58,906 bases of DNA from UBA3537 sp038106885 (GCA_038106885.1 JAYNFX010000006.1:1-58906); one strand, 5' to 3'; shown: positions 36,439-45,853, numbered from the stretch's first letter. Translations and numbers: made by a program. The notes: generated by a model not told the origin, from the sequence alone.

Positions 36439-36816
36439 ATGGAAACAACCAACAAATATTCCGATAAAGAGCTAGAAGAATTTAAATCACTCATTTTAAA
36501 GAAAATTGAAAAAGCGCAACATGATTTAGAACTCATCAAGAGTGCTTATATGAACGACTTAAATAATGGGACAGAAGATACCTCGCCTACATTTAAAGCC
36601 TTCGATGAAGGAAGTCAAGTAATGAGTAAGGAATCTAATGCTCAGTTAGCAATTAGACAAGAAAAATTTATTAGAGATTTAAAAAATGCTTTAATAAGAA
36701 TTCAAAACAAGACTTATGGTGTGTGTAGAGTAACGGGGAAATTAATAAATAAAAAGCGATTAGAGCTCGTACCGCATGCTACTTTGAGTATAGAGGCAAA
36801 GAATATGCAGAAGTAG
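36439..36816 (+). CDS. DksA/TraR-family protein with degenerate zinc finger
   Basis: The 125 residues comprise a coiled-coil-rich N-terminal part (about 5-90) and a C-terminal DksA/TraR-like region, KTYGVCRVTGKLINKKRLEL. Only one cysteine (Cys96) remains: Thr99 stands in place of the second, and PHAT (112-115) in place of the final Cys pair. Zinc binding by the usual four-Cys site is therefore lost. DksA-family proteins act on RNA polymerase in the secondary channel. This Bacteroidota version may keep the role without zinc. It lies 8 bases after ileS, and no signal peptidase II gene follows. Confidence 0.85.
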   Translation: METTNKYSDKELEEFKSLILKKIEKAQHDLELIKSAYMNDLNNGTEDTSPTFKAFDEGSQVMSKESNAQLAIRQEKFIRDLKNALIRIQNKTYGVCRVTGKLINKKRLELVPHATLSIEAKNMQK

Positions 36817-36835
36817 ATTAATTTCAAACTTAAAA

Positions 36836-37402
36836 CTAATTAAATCTATAAATTTTATTTGGTGTTATGCAATAATCTAAAGGTATATCTTTTGAATTGA
36901 TATCATTAATTAATTCATCCTCTGCTTGAAAAAAAGATAATCCAACTTTTATTGCATCTGGGCACTTTTTTAAGAAAACATCGTAAAATCCTTTACCATA
37001 ACCAATCCGATTCCCTTGAGTATCAAATGCTAAAAGAGGAATGAAAATTACTTCAAGTTTTGACTCATTTACTTGTAAACCATTTTCAGGCTCAGGGATA
37101 TTCCAATTATTTTTTTTAATAATAGTATTATCTGTTAACAGATAATGCGTCATCTCGCATTTAAAAAAATCTGCTTTGGGAATAATTATATTTTTATCTT
37201 TTCCAAATAAAATAGTTATCAGTGGCTCCGTATTTACTTCTTTTAAGTTTTGAATGGAAAAAAATATGTGATAAAAATCTTTGTTCCAAATGGGAATTTT
37301 AAGAGCTTGATTTGCAATTTTAAAACTTAATTTATCAATTTCTCTAAAACTTAATAATTGACGTTTTAATCTGTAAATTTCCCTTATTTTTTTTTTCAAC
37401 AT
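36836..37402 (-). CDS. 5-formyltetrahydrofolate cyclo-ligase
   Basis: This enzyme converts 5-formyltetrahydrofolate to methenyltetrahydrofolate using ATP. The 188 residues contain a basic N-terminus (MLKKKIREIYRLKRQ), the central region KNIIIPKADFFKCEM, and the signature VIFIPLLAFDTQGNRIGYGKG followed by FYD. It is cytoplasmic. It lies 47 bases after rimK on the same strand and is probably co-transcribed. It converges on the DksA-like gene with 19 bases between stops and no visible terminator. Confidence 0.92.
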   Translation of the reverse strand: MLKKKIREIYRLKRQLLSFREIDKLSFKIANQALKIPIWNKDFYHIFFSIQNLKEVNTEPLITILFGKDKNIIIPKADFFKCEMTHYLLTDNTIIKKNNWNIPEPENGLQVNESKLEVIFIPLLAFDTQGNRIGYGKGFYDVFLKKCPDAIKVGLSFFQAEDELINDINSKDIPLDYCITPNKIYRFN

Positions 37403-37449
37403 AGCATTAATCTTTTCAATTGTTATAAATTAATTGAATAAATTTTTCG

Positions 37450-38325
37450 TTAGTATTTGTTTCTTTCAACAAATGTTATAATTGCTTTCGCTATGTTTTT
37501 TTGAGTAGCCCCCTCAATACCTTCTAAACCAGGAGTTGAATTTATTTCAAGGACCAAAGGGCCTCTTTTAGATTGTAAAAGATCGACACCGCATATGGGA
37601 AGTTTTAATTGTCTTGCAGATTTTATAGCAATTTTTAATTCAGGTTCAGACATCCTGTAATATTCAAATGTCCCCCCTCGGTGAAGATTAGACCTAAACT
37701 CTCCAGGCTTTCCAATACGTTTCATTGCCCCTATTACTTGTCCATCAACTATTAAGGCTCTAATATCAACTCCTTTAGCTTCTGAAATATATTCCTGCAC
37801 TAAAGCTCTTGCTTGTAATCCATTAAAAGCTTCAAGAACTGATTCAGCAGCATTTTTTGATTCAGCCAAAACCACTCCTAAGCCTTGAGTTCCCTCTAGT
37901 AATTTTATTACAACTGGAGTGCCACCAACGTGATCAATAACTTCATTTACGTCTCTTGAGTAATTAGTGAAAACAGTTTTTGGCATATCAATACCTCCTT
38001 TAGATAAGTGTTGAAAGCTTCGGAGCTTATCTCTAGACCTTATTATTGAATCTGAAGATACTGTAGAGAAAATATTCATCATCTCAAATTGACGTACAAC
38101 AGCACATCCATAAAAAGTAACTGATGCACCAATCCTAGGTATAATAGCATCAACATAGTCAAGGTATTTATCTCTGTAGTATATTGTAGGTTTTTCCTTT
38201 TCAATTATCAAATCACAATTTAATGGATCAATTACCTCGACAAAATGACCTCGATCTTCAGCTTCTTCAACAAGTCTTTTTGTAGAGTATAAGTTTCTAT
38301 TTCTAGATAAAATTACAATATTCAT
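37450..38325 (-). CDS. rimK: RimK-type ATP-grasp ligase (ribosomal protein S6 glutamate ligase family)
   Basis: RimK adds glutamate residues to the C-terminus of ribosomal protein S6. The 291 residues match that family. The N-terminal part begins MNIVILSRNRNLYSTKRLVE. The ATP-grasp core includes TPVVIKLLEGTQGLGVVLAE, and metal-binding residues lie in GPLVLEINSTPGLEGIE. Related ligases can act on other substrates, so the S6 role is by similarity. It is divergent from uvrC with an 85-base promoter-type gap after allowing for the uvrC -7 motif. Confidence 0.9.
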   Translation of the reverse strand: MNIVILSRNRNLYSTKRLVEEAEDRGHFVEVIDPLNCDLIIEKEKPTIYYRDKYLDYVDAIIPRIGASVTFYGCAVVRQFEMMNIFSTVSSDSIIRSRDKLRSFQHLSKGGIDMPKTVFTNYSRDVNEVIDHVGGTPVVIKLLEGTQGLGVVLAESKNAAESVLEAFNGLQARALVQEYISEAKGVDIRALIVDGQVIGAMKRIGKPGEFRSNLHRGGTFEYYRMSEPELKIAIKSARQLKLPICGVDLLQSKRGPLVLEINSTPGLEGIEGATQKNIAKAIITFVERNKY

Positions 38326-38410
38326 CTTCCAATGGTCAAAATTTTAAACAATATACTAAAAAAGAACAATTGAATTTAACATGTATTTTTTACATTACTA
38401 AGATTTAATA

Positions 38411-38418
38411 TACCTTTG
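38411..38418 (+). promoter_or_regulatory. Candidate -7 element (TACCTTTG) for uvrC, very close to the start codon
   Basis: It matches TAnnTTTG. The uvrC ATG at 38424 begins 5 bases later. A second ATG at 38419 is out of frame. The spacing predicts a leaderless or nearly leaderless mRNA. Confidence 0.5.
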
Positions 38419-38423
38419 ATGAA

Positions 38424-40265
38424 ATGGATAATATTGGTATTAAAATACAACTTACAACAATCCCTGAAACTCCTGGGGTGTACCAGTTTTATGATTCTGA
38501 TGAAAAAGTTATTTATGTTGGTAAAGCCAAAAATTTAAAAAAGAGAGTTAAGTCTTATTTTACAAAAAAACATGATGATGCAAAAACTAGTTTATTAGTT
38601 AAGAAAATAACTAATATTAAATATGTAATTGTTGAAAGCGAAACTGATGCATTATTACTTGAAAATAATCTTATAAAAAAATATCAGCCTAAGTACAATG
38701 TATTACTAAAAGATGATAAATCATATCCATGGGTTTGCATAAAAAACGAACGATTTCCAAGAGTGTTTATTACACGCCGTGTAATCAAGGATGGGTCAGA
38801 ATATTTTGGACCATACTCAAATGTTAAGGTTGCAAATACAATTATAAGTTTGATTAAATCAATTTATCCAATAAGAATAGAGAGTTACAATTTTTCTCAG
38901 CGACAAATCAATAATTCTGATGAGGAAATTTTTTTAAAAACACATTCACACAAAGGTAATTTTCTTGTTTTGGGATTTTCAAAAAAACCAAAATTGATGA
39001 CTAGTGATTATATAAATGAAAAACAATACAAGACAAATATCTCCTTCGTCAAACAAATCTTAAACGGCAAGCTTGGAGAAATTAAAAAAAACCTTAGAGA
39101 TGAAATGTTGAAGTTTTCGAATCAAAATAAGTTTGAAGAAGCTCAAAGTTTTAAGGAAAAAATTATAATCTTAGAGAATTATCAATCTAAATCAACAATT
39201 GTAAATCCAAATATTAATAATGTTGAAGTATATACTATAATAAGTGATGAGTCGTATGCTTATGTGAATTTTTTACAGCTTTCGCACGGATCCATAATTC
39301 GTGCTCACACATTGGAGATGAAAAAAAAGCTAAAAGAATCGGATAAGGAATTATTGTTATTAGCTATAACTGAGATACGTCAAAGGTTCGAATTAAAAAC
39401 AAATGAAATATTTTTACCTTTTAAGTTGGATTTACCTTCAAATTTTAAAGTTTCAGTGCCAAAAGTTGGTGATAAAAAACATTTGATAGATTTATCACTA
39501 AGAAATGCTAAGTATCATAGGCTTGAGAAATTAAAGCAAGTTAAAATAACCGATCCAGATAGGCATGTCAAAAGGATTATGACACAAATGAAATCTGATT
39601 TGAGACTTAAAGAAATTCCTACACATATTGAGTGTTTTGATAACTCTAATATTCAAGGTACAAATCCAGTTGCTGCATGTGTAGTATTTAAAAACGGTAG
39701 ACCTTCAAAAAAAGATTACCGACACTTTAATATAAAGTCTGTTGAAGGTCCTGATGATTATGCTTCTATGGAAGAGGTTGTATTCAGGCGCTATAAGCGT
39801 TTATTGGACGAACAAAAACCTTTGCCACAACTCATCATTATAGATGGGGGCAAAGGCCAGCTTTCCGCAGCTTTAAAAAGTTTAGATTTGCTTGAACTAC
39901 GTTCAAAAATCGCTATTTTGGGAATCGCCAAGAGATTAGAAGAATTGTTTTATCCAAATGACCCAATTCCGCTATATTTAGATAAAAAAAGTGAAACTTT
40001 GAAAATAATTCAACAGCTAAGAAACGAGGCACATCGATTCGGAATAGAACATCACCGAAATAGGCGTAGTAAATCTGCTTTGATTTCTGAGCTTGAAACT
40101 GTTAGTGGTATTGGAGAGAAAACAAGAGTTCAATTATTAAAGGCATTTAAATCAGTGCAAAGAGTGTCATATGCTAAAATTGATGAATTAGAACAAGTTA
40201 TAGGAAAATCAAAAGCACTGAAAGTTTACAATTATTTTAATTCAAAAAATGAGTCTAAAATTTAA
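38424..40265 (+). CDS. uvrC: Excinuclease ABC subunit C
   Basis: UvrC makes the two incisions in nucleotide excision repair with UvrA and UvrB. The 613 residues are normal. The N-terminal GIY-YIG nuclease domain shows PGVYQFYDSDEKVIYVGKAK. The UvrB-contact segment is near NQNKFEEAQSFKEK. The RNase H-like domain has THIECFDNSNIQGTNPVAAC and IIDGGKGQLSAAL, and the C-terminal helix-hairpin-helix is in ELETVSGIGEKTRVQLLKAF. Its last 17 bases overlap the next gene, so the two are translationally linked. Confidence 0.96.
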   Translation: MDNIGIKIQLTTIPETPGVYQFYDSDEKVIYVGKAKNLKKRVKSYFTKKHDDAKTSLLVKKITNIKYVIVESETDALLLENNLIKKYQPKYNVLLKDDKSYPWVCIKNERFPRVFITRRVIKDGSEYFGPYSNVKVANTIISLIKSIYPIRIESYNFSQRQINNSDEEIFLKTHSHKGNFLVLGFSKKPKLMTSDYINEKQYKTNISFVKQILNGKLGEIKKNLRDEMLKFSNQNKFEEAQSFKEKIIILENYQSKSTIVNPNINNVEVYTIISDESYAYVNFLQLSHGSIIRAHTLEMKKKLKESDKELLLLAITEIRQRFELKTNEIFLPFKLDLPSNFKVSVPKVGDKKHLIDLSLRNAKYHRLEKLKQVKITDPDRHVKRIMTQMKSDLRLKEIPTHIECFDNSNIQGTNPVAACVVFKNGRPSKKDYRHFNIKSVEGPDDYASMEEVVFRRYKRLLDEQKPLPQLIIIDGGKGQLSAALKSLDLLELRSKIAILGIAKRLEELFYPNDPIPLYLDKKSETLKIIQQLRNEAHRFGIEHHRNRRSKSALISELETVSGIGEKTRVQLLKAFKSVQRVSYAKIDELEQVIGKSKALKVYNYFNSKNESKI

Positions 40266-42477
40266 GTTACTAAGTTTTATTTTCTTTGCTACTGTAGTGT
40301 GTTTTGGCCAAGAAAAACTTCCTCAAAATCCTCGTGTTGGATTAGTACTAAGTGGTGGTGGTGCCAAAGGGTTGGCTCACATTGGTGTTTTGAAGGTTAT
40401 GGACAGTCTTGGAGTTAGGATTGATTATATAGGCGGAACGAGTATGGGAGCTGCTGTTGGAGGGTTATACGCATCGGGCTATACTGCAAAGCAATTAGAT
40501 TCAATTTTTAAGGAAATTGATTTTGATATATTACTTGGAGATAAGGTTCCAAGACCTTCGAAGACATTTCAAGAGCGTAAAAATTTTGAAAAATATGGTA
40601 TTTCTTTGCCAATAGAAAATTTTAAAATTCAGTTACCATCTTCAATTTCAAGAGGACAGAATTTATTCAATTTATTTACAAGACTTACGCTGGATGTAAG
40701 TTCAATATCTGATTTTAACAGTCTTCCAATTCCATTTTATTGTATGGCTACTGATATGGAAACAGGGTCACCAGTAATTTTAGATAAAGGTAATTTAGCA
40801 GAAGCAATTTTGATAAGTAACACATTGCCTAGCTTGTTTCAACCAGTTCGATATAATGGTAGGTTGTTGATGGATGGAGGAATTTCAAATAATTATCCAA
40901 TTGAGTATCTGTTAGCAAAAGACTTGGATTTTATAATTGGAGTAAGTGTGGAAGATAACCTTCTTTCAAAAGAAGAAATAAAAACAATATCAGATATATT
41001 TACACAAATAAATAATTTCAGGTCAATAAATGATTTAAATGCAAAAATTGATCAAACTGATATGTTTATTAAACCAGATATTGACAATTTTTCAATTATC
41101 TCTTTTAATAAGGGTGGCGAGATAATTAAAAACGGTGAAGTTTCAACTCTCTTTTTTTTAGATCAACTTAAATCTATTGCAAAAAAACAAAATTTTAAAA
41201 GAGAGTCGAAGAACAGAAAACCTTTGGACACTTTAAATTTTAATAAAATTAAAATTTTAGGGAATAAAAAATATACAGACTCATATGTTTTTGGTAAACT
41301 GCGTTTTAGAAGAAATGAAAAAGTAAGTTTTGATGATTTTAATACTGGGGTTAATAATTTATTAGCTACAAATAATTTTGATAGTTTCCGTTATAAATTT
41401 ACACCAGTTTCTCAAAACACTTATAATTTAACAGGTTATATTGATGAATCAACAGACACTAAATTATTGAAGTTGGGTATTCATTATGATCAACTTTTAA
41501 AAAGTTCAGTACTATTAAATTTTACTAAGAAACAGTTATTGTTGAAAAATGATGTTTTATCTCTTGACTTCATTTTGGGTGACAATTCAAGGTTTAATTT
41601 TGATTATTACATTGATAAAGGGTTTTATTGGAGCATAGGATTTAATTTTAATTACACAGGGTTCAAATACGACATTGACCCCTTGTTTTTTGATGAGTCG
41701 CATACTGTAATTTCTGATAATATAGTGCCAATTAATATTCAGGATTTTAAAGCAAGTTTTTTTGTTGAAACTTTAATAAATAGAGACATTTCATTTAAAA
41801 TTGGAACTACTTATAATAATTTAGAAATAGAGCGGACTAATTCTATATTTTCCAACAATTCAGAAAATGATTTAAATAAGATAGAGAATAGTAATTTTAT
41901 AAGTTTAAATACTCAACTAAAATATGATACTTTGGACAATATCTTTTTTCCAACTTCAGGAGGATTATTTCAATCAAATGGTGATTTGTATTTGTCGGCA
42001 TCCGAATATAATAATTACAGTCAGTTCCTAAGCTTAAAAGTCCATGCAGCAAAAGCTTTCTCAATTAACGATAACATATCACTTTTGAGTGGATTTGAAG
42101 GTGGTTTTCGTATAGGTGATGACAATGTTTCAACATTAAACTTCGGTCTCGGTGGGTATTCTCGAAATCAAATAAATAATTACTCAACTTTATATGGATA
42201 TGATTTTTTTAGCTTATCGGGGAATAGTTATTTTAAAGCTTATTTTAATATTGATTATGAGGTTGTAAAACGACATCATATAAATTTTATAACAAATTTT
42301 TCTAACATTGGAGATTCTATTTTTAGCAGTGATGAATGGTTGGATTTATCATCATTTTATGGATATTCTTTAGGGTATGGTTTAGAGACAATGTTTGGTC
42401 CAATTGAGGTAAAATATCATTGGTCTCCGGTTAGTAAATTTGACGGTGTTTTTGTGAATTTGGGATATTGGTTTTAA
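40249..42477 (+). CDS. Patatin-like phospholipase with C-terminal outer-membrane barrel
   Basis: This 742-residue protein combines a secreted lipase with a barrel. After a signal peptide (about 1-22, ending in FGQ), the patatin domain has the oxyanion motif VLSGGGAKGLAH, the nucleophile motif GTSMGAA (Ser about 66) and the catalytic Asp in DGGISNNYP (about 207-215). A POTRA-like segment (IKILGNKKYTDSYVFGKLRF) at about 330-350 leads to a beta-barrel ending in FVNLGYWF, an outer-membrane C-terminus. The layout matches type Vd (PlpD-like) autotransporters and similar Bacteroidota proteins. Its start overlaps the end of uvrC by 17 bases in another frame. Confidence 0.9.
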   Translation: MSLKFKLLSFIFFATVVCFGQEKLPQNPRVGLVLSGGGAKGLAHIGVLKVMDSLGVRIDYIGGTSMGAAVGGLYASGYTAKQLDSIFKEIDFDILLGDKVPRPSKTFQERKNFEKYGISLPIENFKIQLPSSISRGQNLFNLFTRLTLDVSSISDFNSLPIPFYCMATDMETGSPVILDKGNLAEAILISNTLPSLFQPVRYNGRLLMDGGISNNYPIEYLLAKDLDFIIGVSVEDNLLSKEEIKTISDIFTQINNFRSINDLNAKIDQTDMFIKPDIDNFSIISFNKGGEIIKNGEVSTLFFLDQLKSIAKKQNFKRESKNRKPLDTLNFNKIKILGNKKYTDSYVFGKLRFRRNEKVSFDDFNTGVNNLLATNNFDSFRYKFTPVSQNTYNLTGYIDESTDTKLLKLGIHYDQLLKSSVLLNFTKKQLLLKNDVLSLDFILGDNSRFNFDYYIDKGFYWSIGFNFNYTGFKYDIDPLFFDESHTVISDNIVPINIQDFKASFFVETLINRDISFKIGTTYNNLEIERTNSIFSNNSENDLNKIENSNFISLNTQLKYDTLDNIFFPTSGGLFQSNGDLYLSASEYNNYSQFLSLKVHAAKAFSINDNISLLSGFEGGFRIGDDNVSTLNFGLGGYSRNQINNYSTLYGYDFFSLSGNSYFKAYFNIDYEVVKRHHINFITNFSNIGDSIFSSDEWLDLSSFYGYSLGYGLETMFGPIEVKYHWSPVSKFDGVFVNLGYWF

Positions 42478-42496
42478 TAAAGTTACTTTTTTTTCA

Positions 42497-42504
42497 TAAA
42501 TTTG
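42497..42504 (+). promoter_or_regulatory. Candidate -7 element (TAAATTTG) upstream of hmgA
   Basis: It matches TAnnTTTG. It is 135 bases before the ATG, which would leave a leader of about 125-130 bases. I see no riboswitch or stable hairpin in that leader (42505-42639). Confidence 0.4.
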
Positions 42505-42639
42505 TATATGGTTCTTTATTGGAATGATCTCTTATTATTGCTTCACTTTTTTCTCAAGAGAAATCCTGAATAAGTCTAATATTTAGCCCTTATTTGAACT
42601 TATCCACTTCGTATATTTTTCTAACATAAATTTTTTAAA

Positions 42640-43800
42640 ATGCCATTTTATCACAAGCTTGGAAATATCCCTCACAAGAGACACACTCAGTTTGAAAAAC
42701 CTGGTGGGGGCTTTTATTATGAACAACTTTTTGGGACTATTGGATTTGATGGGATGTCTACAAATTCATATCACGAACAGCGCCCAACACAAGTAAAATC
42801 TATTGGTGATAGATATAGTATTGCTCCCAAAATAGCTAAGACTAACAATATTCAATCCTACAAATTAAGAGGTTTTGAGGTTTCGCCTAAAAATGATTTT
42901 TTAGAAAGCAGAACCATAATATTAACAAATAATGATTGTAATATTATTTTAGCAGCACCTAAAGAATCTCTCACTTCATACTACTACAAAAACTCTGATG
43001 CTGATGAGCTAATTTTTATACATAAAGGTTCAGGAAAACTTAGAACTATGTTTGGAAATTTAGATTTTAAATATGGAGACTATTTAATAATTCCAAGAGG
43101 TGTTATTTATCAAATTCAGTTTAATAATAAAGACAATAGATTATTTATTTTAGAATCATACAATCCAATATATACTCCTAAGAAATATAGAAACTGGTTT
43201 GGCCAACTGTTAGAACACTCTCCATATTGTGAAAGAGATATTAGACGCCCCAATGAACTTGAAACTTATAACGAAAACGGAGATTTTAAAATAAAAATAA
43301 AAAAACAAAATGAAATAATTGAAATGATATATGCATCGCATCCTTTTGATGTAGTTGGATATGACGGTTTTAATTACCCTTATGCTTTTTCAATTCATGA
43401 TTTTGAGCCAATTACTGGAAGAATTCATCAGCCGCCACCAGTTCATCAAACTTTTGAAACCAGTGCATTGGTAGTTTGCAGCTTTGTTCCCCGGCTTTAT
43501 GATTATCATCCAAAGTCAATTCCAGCACCATATAATCACAGCAATATTGACAGCGATGAAGTTTTATATTATGTAGATGGTGATTTTATGAGTAGAAATG
43601 ATGTTAAGCCAGGTCACATTTCTTTACATCCTGCAGGAATACCTCATGGGCCTCACCCTGGGGCTATGGAGCGGAGTATTGGATTAGTTGACACAAAAGA
43701 ACTAGCAGTTATGGTAGATACGTTTAAGCCGCTTGCAGTTACAGAAGAGGCTTTAAAAATCGCTGATAATAATTATTATAAATCCTGGTTGAATAAATAA
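42640..43800 (+). CDS. hmgA: Homogentisate 1,2-dioxygenase
   Basis: This enzyme opens the ring of homogentisate to maleylacetoacetate using an Fe(II) centre, in tyrosine and phenylalanine breakdown. The 386 residues are a cupin-type protein. The N-terminus starts MPFYHKLGNIPHKRHTQF and contains GFDGMSTNSYH. The iron-site region is YNHSNIDSDEVLYYVDGDF (Glu about 307) and HPAGIPHGPHPG (His about 336). It is 21 bases before hpd. Fumarylacetoacetase and maleylacetoacetate isomerase genes are not in the window. Confidence 0.93.
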   Translation: MPFYHKLGNIPHKRHTQFEKPGGGFYYEQLFGTIGFDGMSTNSYHEQRPTQVKSIGDRYSIAPKIAKTNNIQSYKLRGFEVSPKNDFLESRTIILTNNDCNIILAAPKESLTSYYYKNSDADELIFIHKGSGKLRTMFGNLDFKYGDYLIIPRGVIYQIQFNNKDNRLFILESYNPIYTPKKYRNWFGQLLEHSPYCERDIRRPNELETYNENGDFKIKIKKQNEIIEMIYASHPFDVVGYDGFNYPYAFSIHDFEPITGRIHQPPPVHQTFETSALVVCSFVPRLYDYHPKSIPAPYNHSNIDSDEVLYYVDGDFMSRNDVKPGHISLHPAGIPHGPHPGAMERSIGLVDTKELAVMVDTFKPLAVTEEALKIADNNYYKSWLNK

Positions 43801-43821
43801 TTAAACTATAAATTTCTATTT

Positions 43822-44982
43822 ATGAGTAAAACATTAAAATCTGTAGATTATGGACTTGAGAAAATCTTTGAAGGTGCTCAAGATTTTTTACCACTTTTAG
43901 GTACTGATTATGTAGAACTTTATGTAGGTAATGCAAAGCAAGCAGCTCATTTTTATAAAACTGCTTTTGGATTTCAGTCACTAGCATATAAAGGACTTGA
44001 AACAGGCTCTAGGGATGAGGTGAGTTATGTGCTTAAGCAAGGAAAAATAAGATTAGTTCTTACCTCTCCGCTAAATAGTAAGTCTCCAATAAATGATCAT
44101 TTAAGAAAACATGGTGATGGAGTAAAAGTTATAGCTTTATGGGTTGATAACGCTACTTCAGCTTATAATGAGACAATTAAGCGTGGTGCTAAATCGTATT
44201 TTAAACCTAAAACAATCAAAGATGAATTTGGAACAATTACATCATCAGGAATTTATACATATGGAGAAACAGTACACGTTTTTGTAGAGCGAAAAAAATA
44301 TAAAGGTATATTTTTACCCGGATATGAGAAATTGGATTCAGATTATAACCCTCCAAGCTCAGGTCTAAAGTTTATAGATCATATTGTTGGTAATGTAGGT
44401 TGGGGTCAAATGGACAAATGGGTCAAGTGGTACGAAGATGTAATGGGATTTGTAAATTTTTTATCTTTTGATGATAAACAAATTCATACAGAGTATTCTG
44501 CATTAATGAGTAAAGTAATGAGTAATGGTAATGGACGCATAAAGTTTCCAATTAATGAGCCAGCTGAGGCTGAGAAACGTTCTCAAATCGAAGAATATTT
44601 AGATTTTTACGAAGATTGTGGAGTTCAGCACTTAGCTGTAGCAACTGACGATATAATTGAAACCGTAAAGCAATTAAGAAGAAATGGAGTTGAGTTTCTT
44701 CCTCCTCCTCCTTCAGCTTATTACGAAGCCATCCCAACTCGCTTGGGAGATCACATGAAATTAATGAAGGAAGATATTTCAGCACTTCAGGAACTTTCTA
44801 TTTTAGTTGATGCAGATGAAGAAGGTTATTTATTACAGATATTTACCAAACCTATTCAAGATAGACCAACATTATTTTTTGAAATTATACAAAGAATGGG
44901 TGCAAAGGGATTTGGAGCAGGTAATTTCAAAGCTCTTTTTGAATCTATTGAGCGTGAACAAGCTAATAGGGGTACACTTTAA
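43822..44982 (+). CDS. hpd: 4-hydroxyphenylpyruvate dioxygenase
   Basis: HPPD converts 4-hydroxyphenylpyruvate to homogentisate, the step before hmgA. The 386 residues consist of two glyoxalase-like domains. Iron ligands are visible: His187 in FIDHIVGNVG, His270 in CGVQHLAVATDD and Glu354 in TLFFEIIQRMG. The C-terminus GFGAGNFKALFESIEREQ is a classical HPPD ending. Its place next to hmgA indicates one tyrosine-catabolic transcript. Confidence 0.96.
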   Translation: MSKTLKSVDYGLEKIFEGAQDFLPLLGTDYVELYVGNAKQAAHFYKTAFGFQSLAYKGLETGSRDEVSYVLKQGKIRLVLTSPLNSKSPINDHLRKHGDGVKVIALWVDNATSAYNETIKRGAKSYFKPKTIKDEFGTITSSGIYTYGETVHVFVERKKYKGIFLPGYEKLDSDYNPPSSGLKFIDHIVGNVGWGQMDKWVKWYEDVMGFVNFLSFDDKQIHTEYSALMSKVMSNGNGRIKFPINEPAEAEKRSQIEEYLDFYEDCGVQHLAVATDDIIETVKQLRRNGVEFLPPPPSAYYEAIPTRLGDHMKLMKEDISALQELSILVDADEEGYLLQIFTKPIQDRPTLFFEIIQRMGAKGFGAGNFKALFESIEREQANRGTL

Positions 44983-45067
44983 TACTAAGTTGATAAATAC
45001 GCATTTACTTACTTTCAGATTTAAAATAATAATTGCAAATTTGTAAGGAGTTTTCTTCTTATTTCAC

Positions 45068-45844
45068 ATGAAAAAGTCTTTAACGTTACTATTTTTTATT
45101 TTAGGATTAAATTTTCCCTTAGTCCAGGCTCAGAATTCATTTAAAACTGGAGAATGGCTGAAATTCAGGATGAGTTATAGCGGTTGGGTAAAAGCAGGTT
45201 ATTCAACATTACATGTCAAGGACGCCTTATATAAAAATGATTCAGTATATCACGTAATTGGAAAAGGAAAAACAACTGGCCCTATAAAATGGTTTTACAA
45301 GGTTAATGATCGATTTGAGAGCTATTTTGATAAAGAATCTTTAAAGCCTTTTAAATTCGTAAGAAAAACTTATGAAGGAGGACACACAAAAAATAGGATA
45401 GTTGAATTTGATTACAATAATAACATTGCCCTAACTAATGATTTAAAAGCCAAAAGAATTATAAAAACTCCGATTGGGAGTGATATTCAGGATATGATTT
45501 CTGCCTATTATTTTGTTAGAAATAATTATAAGTCAGAAGAGATTAAAATTGGTGAAGTAATTGAACTTAATATGTTCTTTGATAATGAAATTTTTAAATT
45601 TAAACTTAAGTTTTTAGGTCATTCAAAATTGAAAACTAAATTTGGTTATGTAAAGTGTTTGAAATTTAGACCTTATGTTATGGCTGGTCGAGTTTTTAAA
45701 GAAGAAGAGAGTGTTACCTTGTGGGTAAGTGCTGATAAAAATAAAATTCCTCTAAAAATTAAGGCTGATCTGAGAGTTGGTTCTATCGTTGCTGACTTAG
45801 AGGCCTTCAAAGGCTTAAGCCATCCGTTTAAAATACAACTTTAA
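45068..45844 (+). CDS. DUF3108-family exported protein
   Basis: This is a 258-residue protein with a signal peptide (MKKSLTLLFFILGLNFPLVQAQ), so periplasmic or outer-membrane associated. The mature part is beta-rich and begins TGEWLKFRMSYSGWVKAGYS; AGRVFKEEESVTLWVSADKN is another recognisable block. It fits DUF3108, whose function is not known. An in-frame alternative start is not apparent. It ends 9 bases before the tryptophan 2,3-dioxygenase gene, so they share a transcript. An AAGGAG lies at 45045-45050, too far upstream (18 bases) for a normal ribosome binding site. Confidence 0.8.
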   Translation: MKKSLTLLFFILGLNFPLVQAQNSFKTGEWLKFRMSYSGWVKAGYSTLHVKDALYKNDSVYHVIGKGKTTGPIKWFYKVNDRFESYFDKESLKPFKFVRKTYEGGHTKNRIVEFDYNNNIALTNDLKAKRIIKTPIGSDIQDMISAYYFVRNNYKSEEIKIGEVIELNMFFDNEIFKFKLKFLGHSKLKTKFGYVKCLKFRPYVMAGRVFKEEESVTLWVSADKNKIPLKIKADLRVGSIVADLEAFKGLSHPFKIQL

Positions 45845-45853
45845 GATGTTCAT

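Noticed and set aside
42505..42639. Possible riboswitch in the leader of hmgA
   Set aside because: No conserved riboswitch core or stable hairpin could be recognised.
45045..45050. AAGGAG as ribosome binding site for the DUF3108 gene
   Set aside because: It is 18 bases from the ATG, too far for a functional Shine-Dalgarno site.
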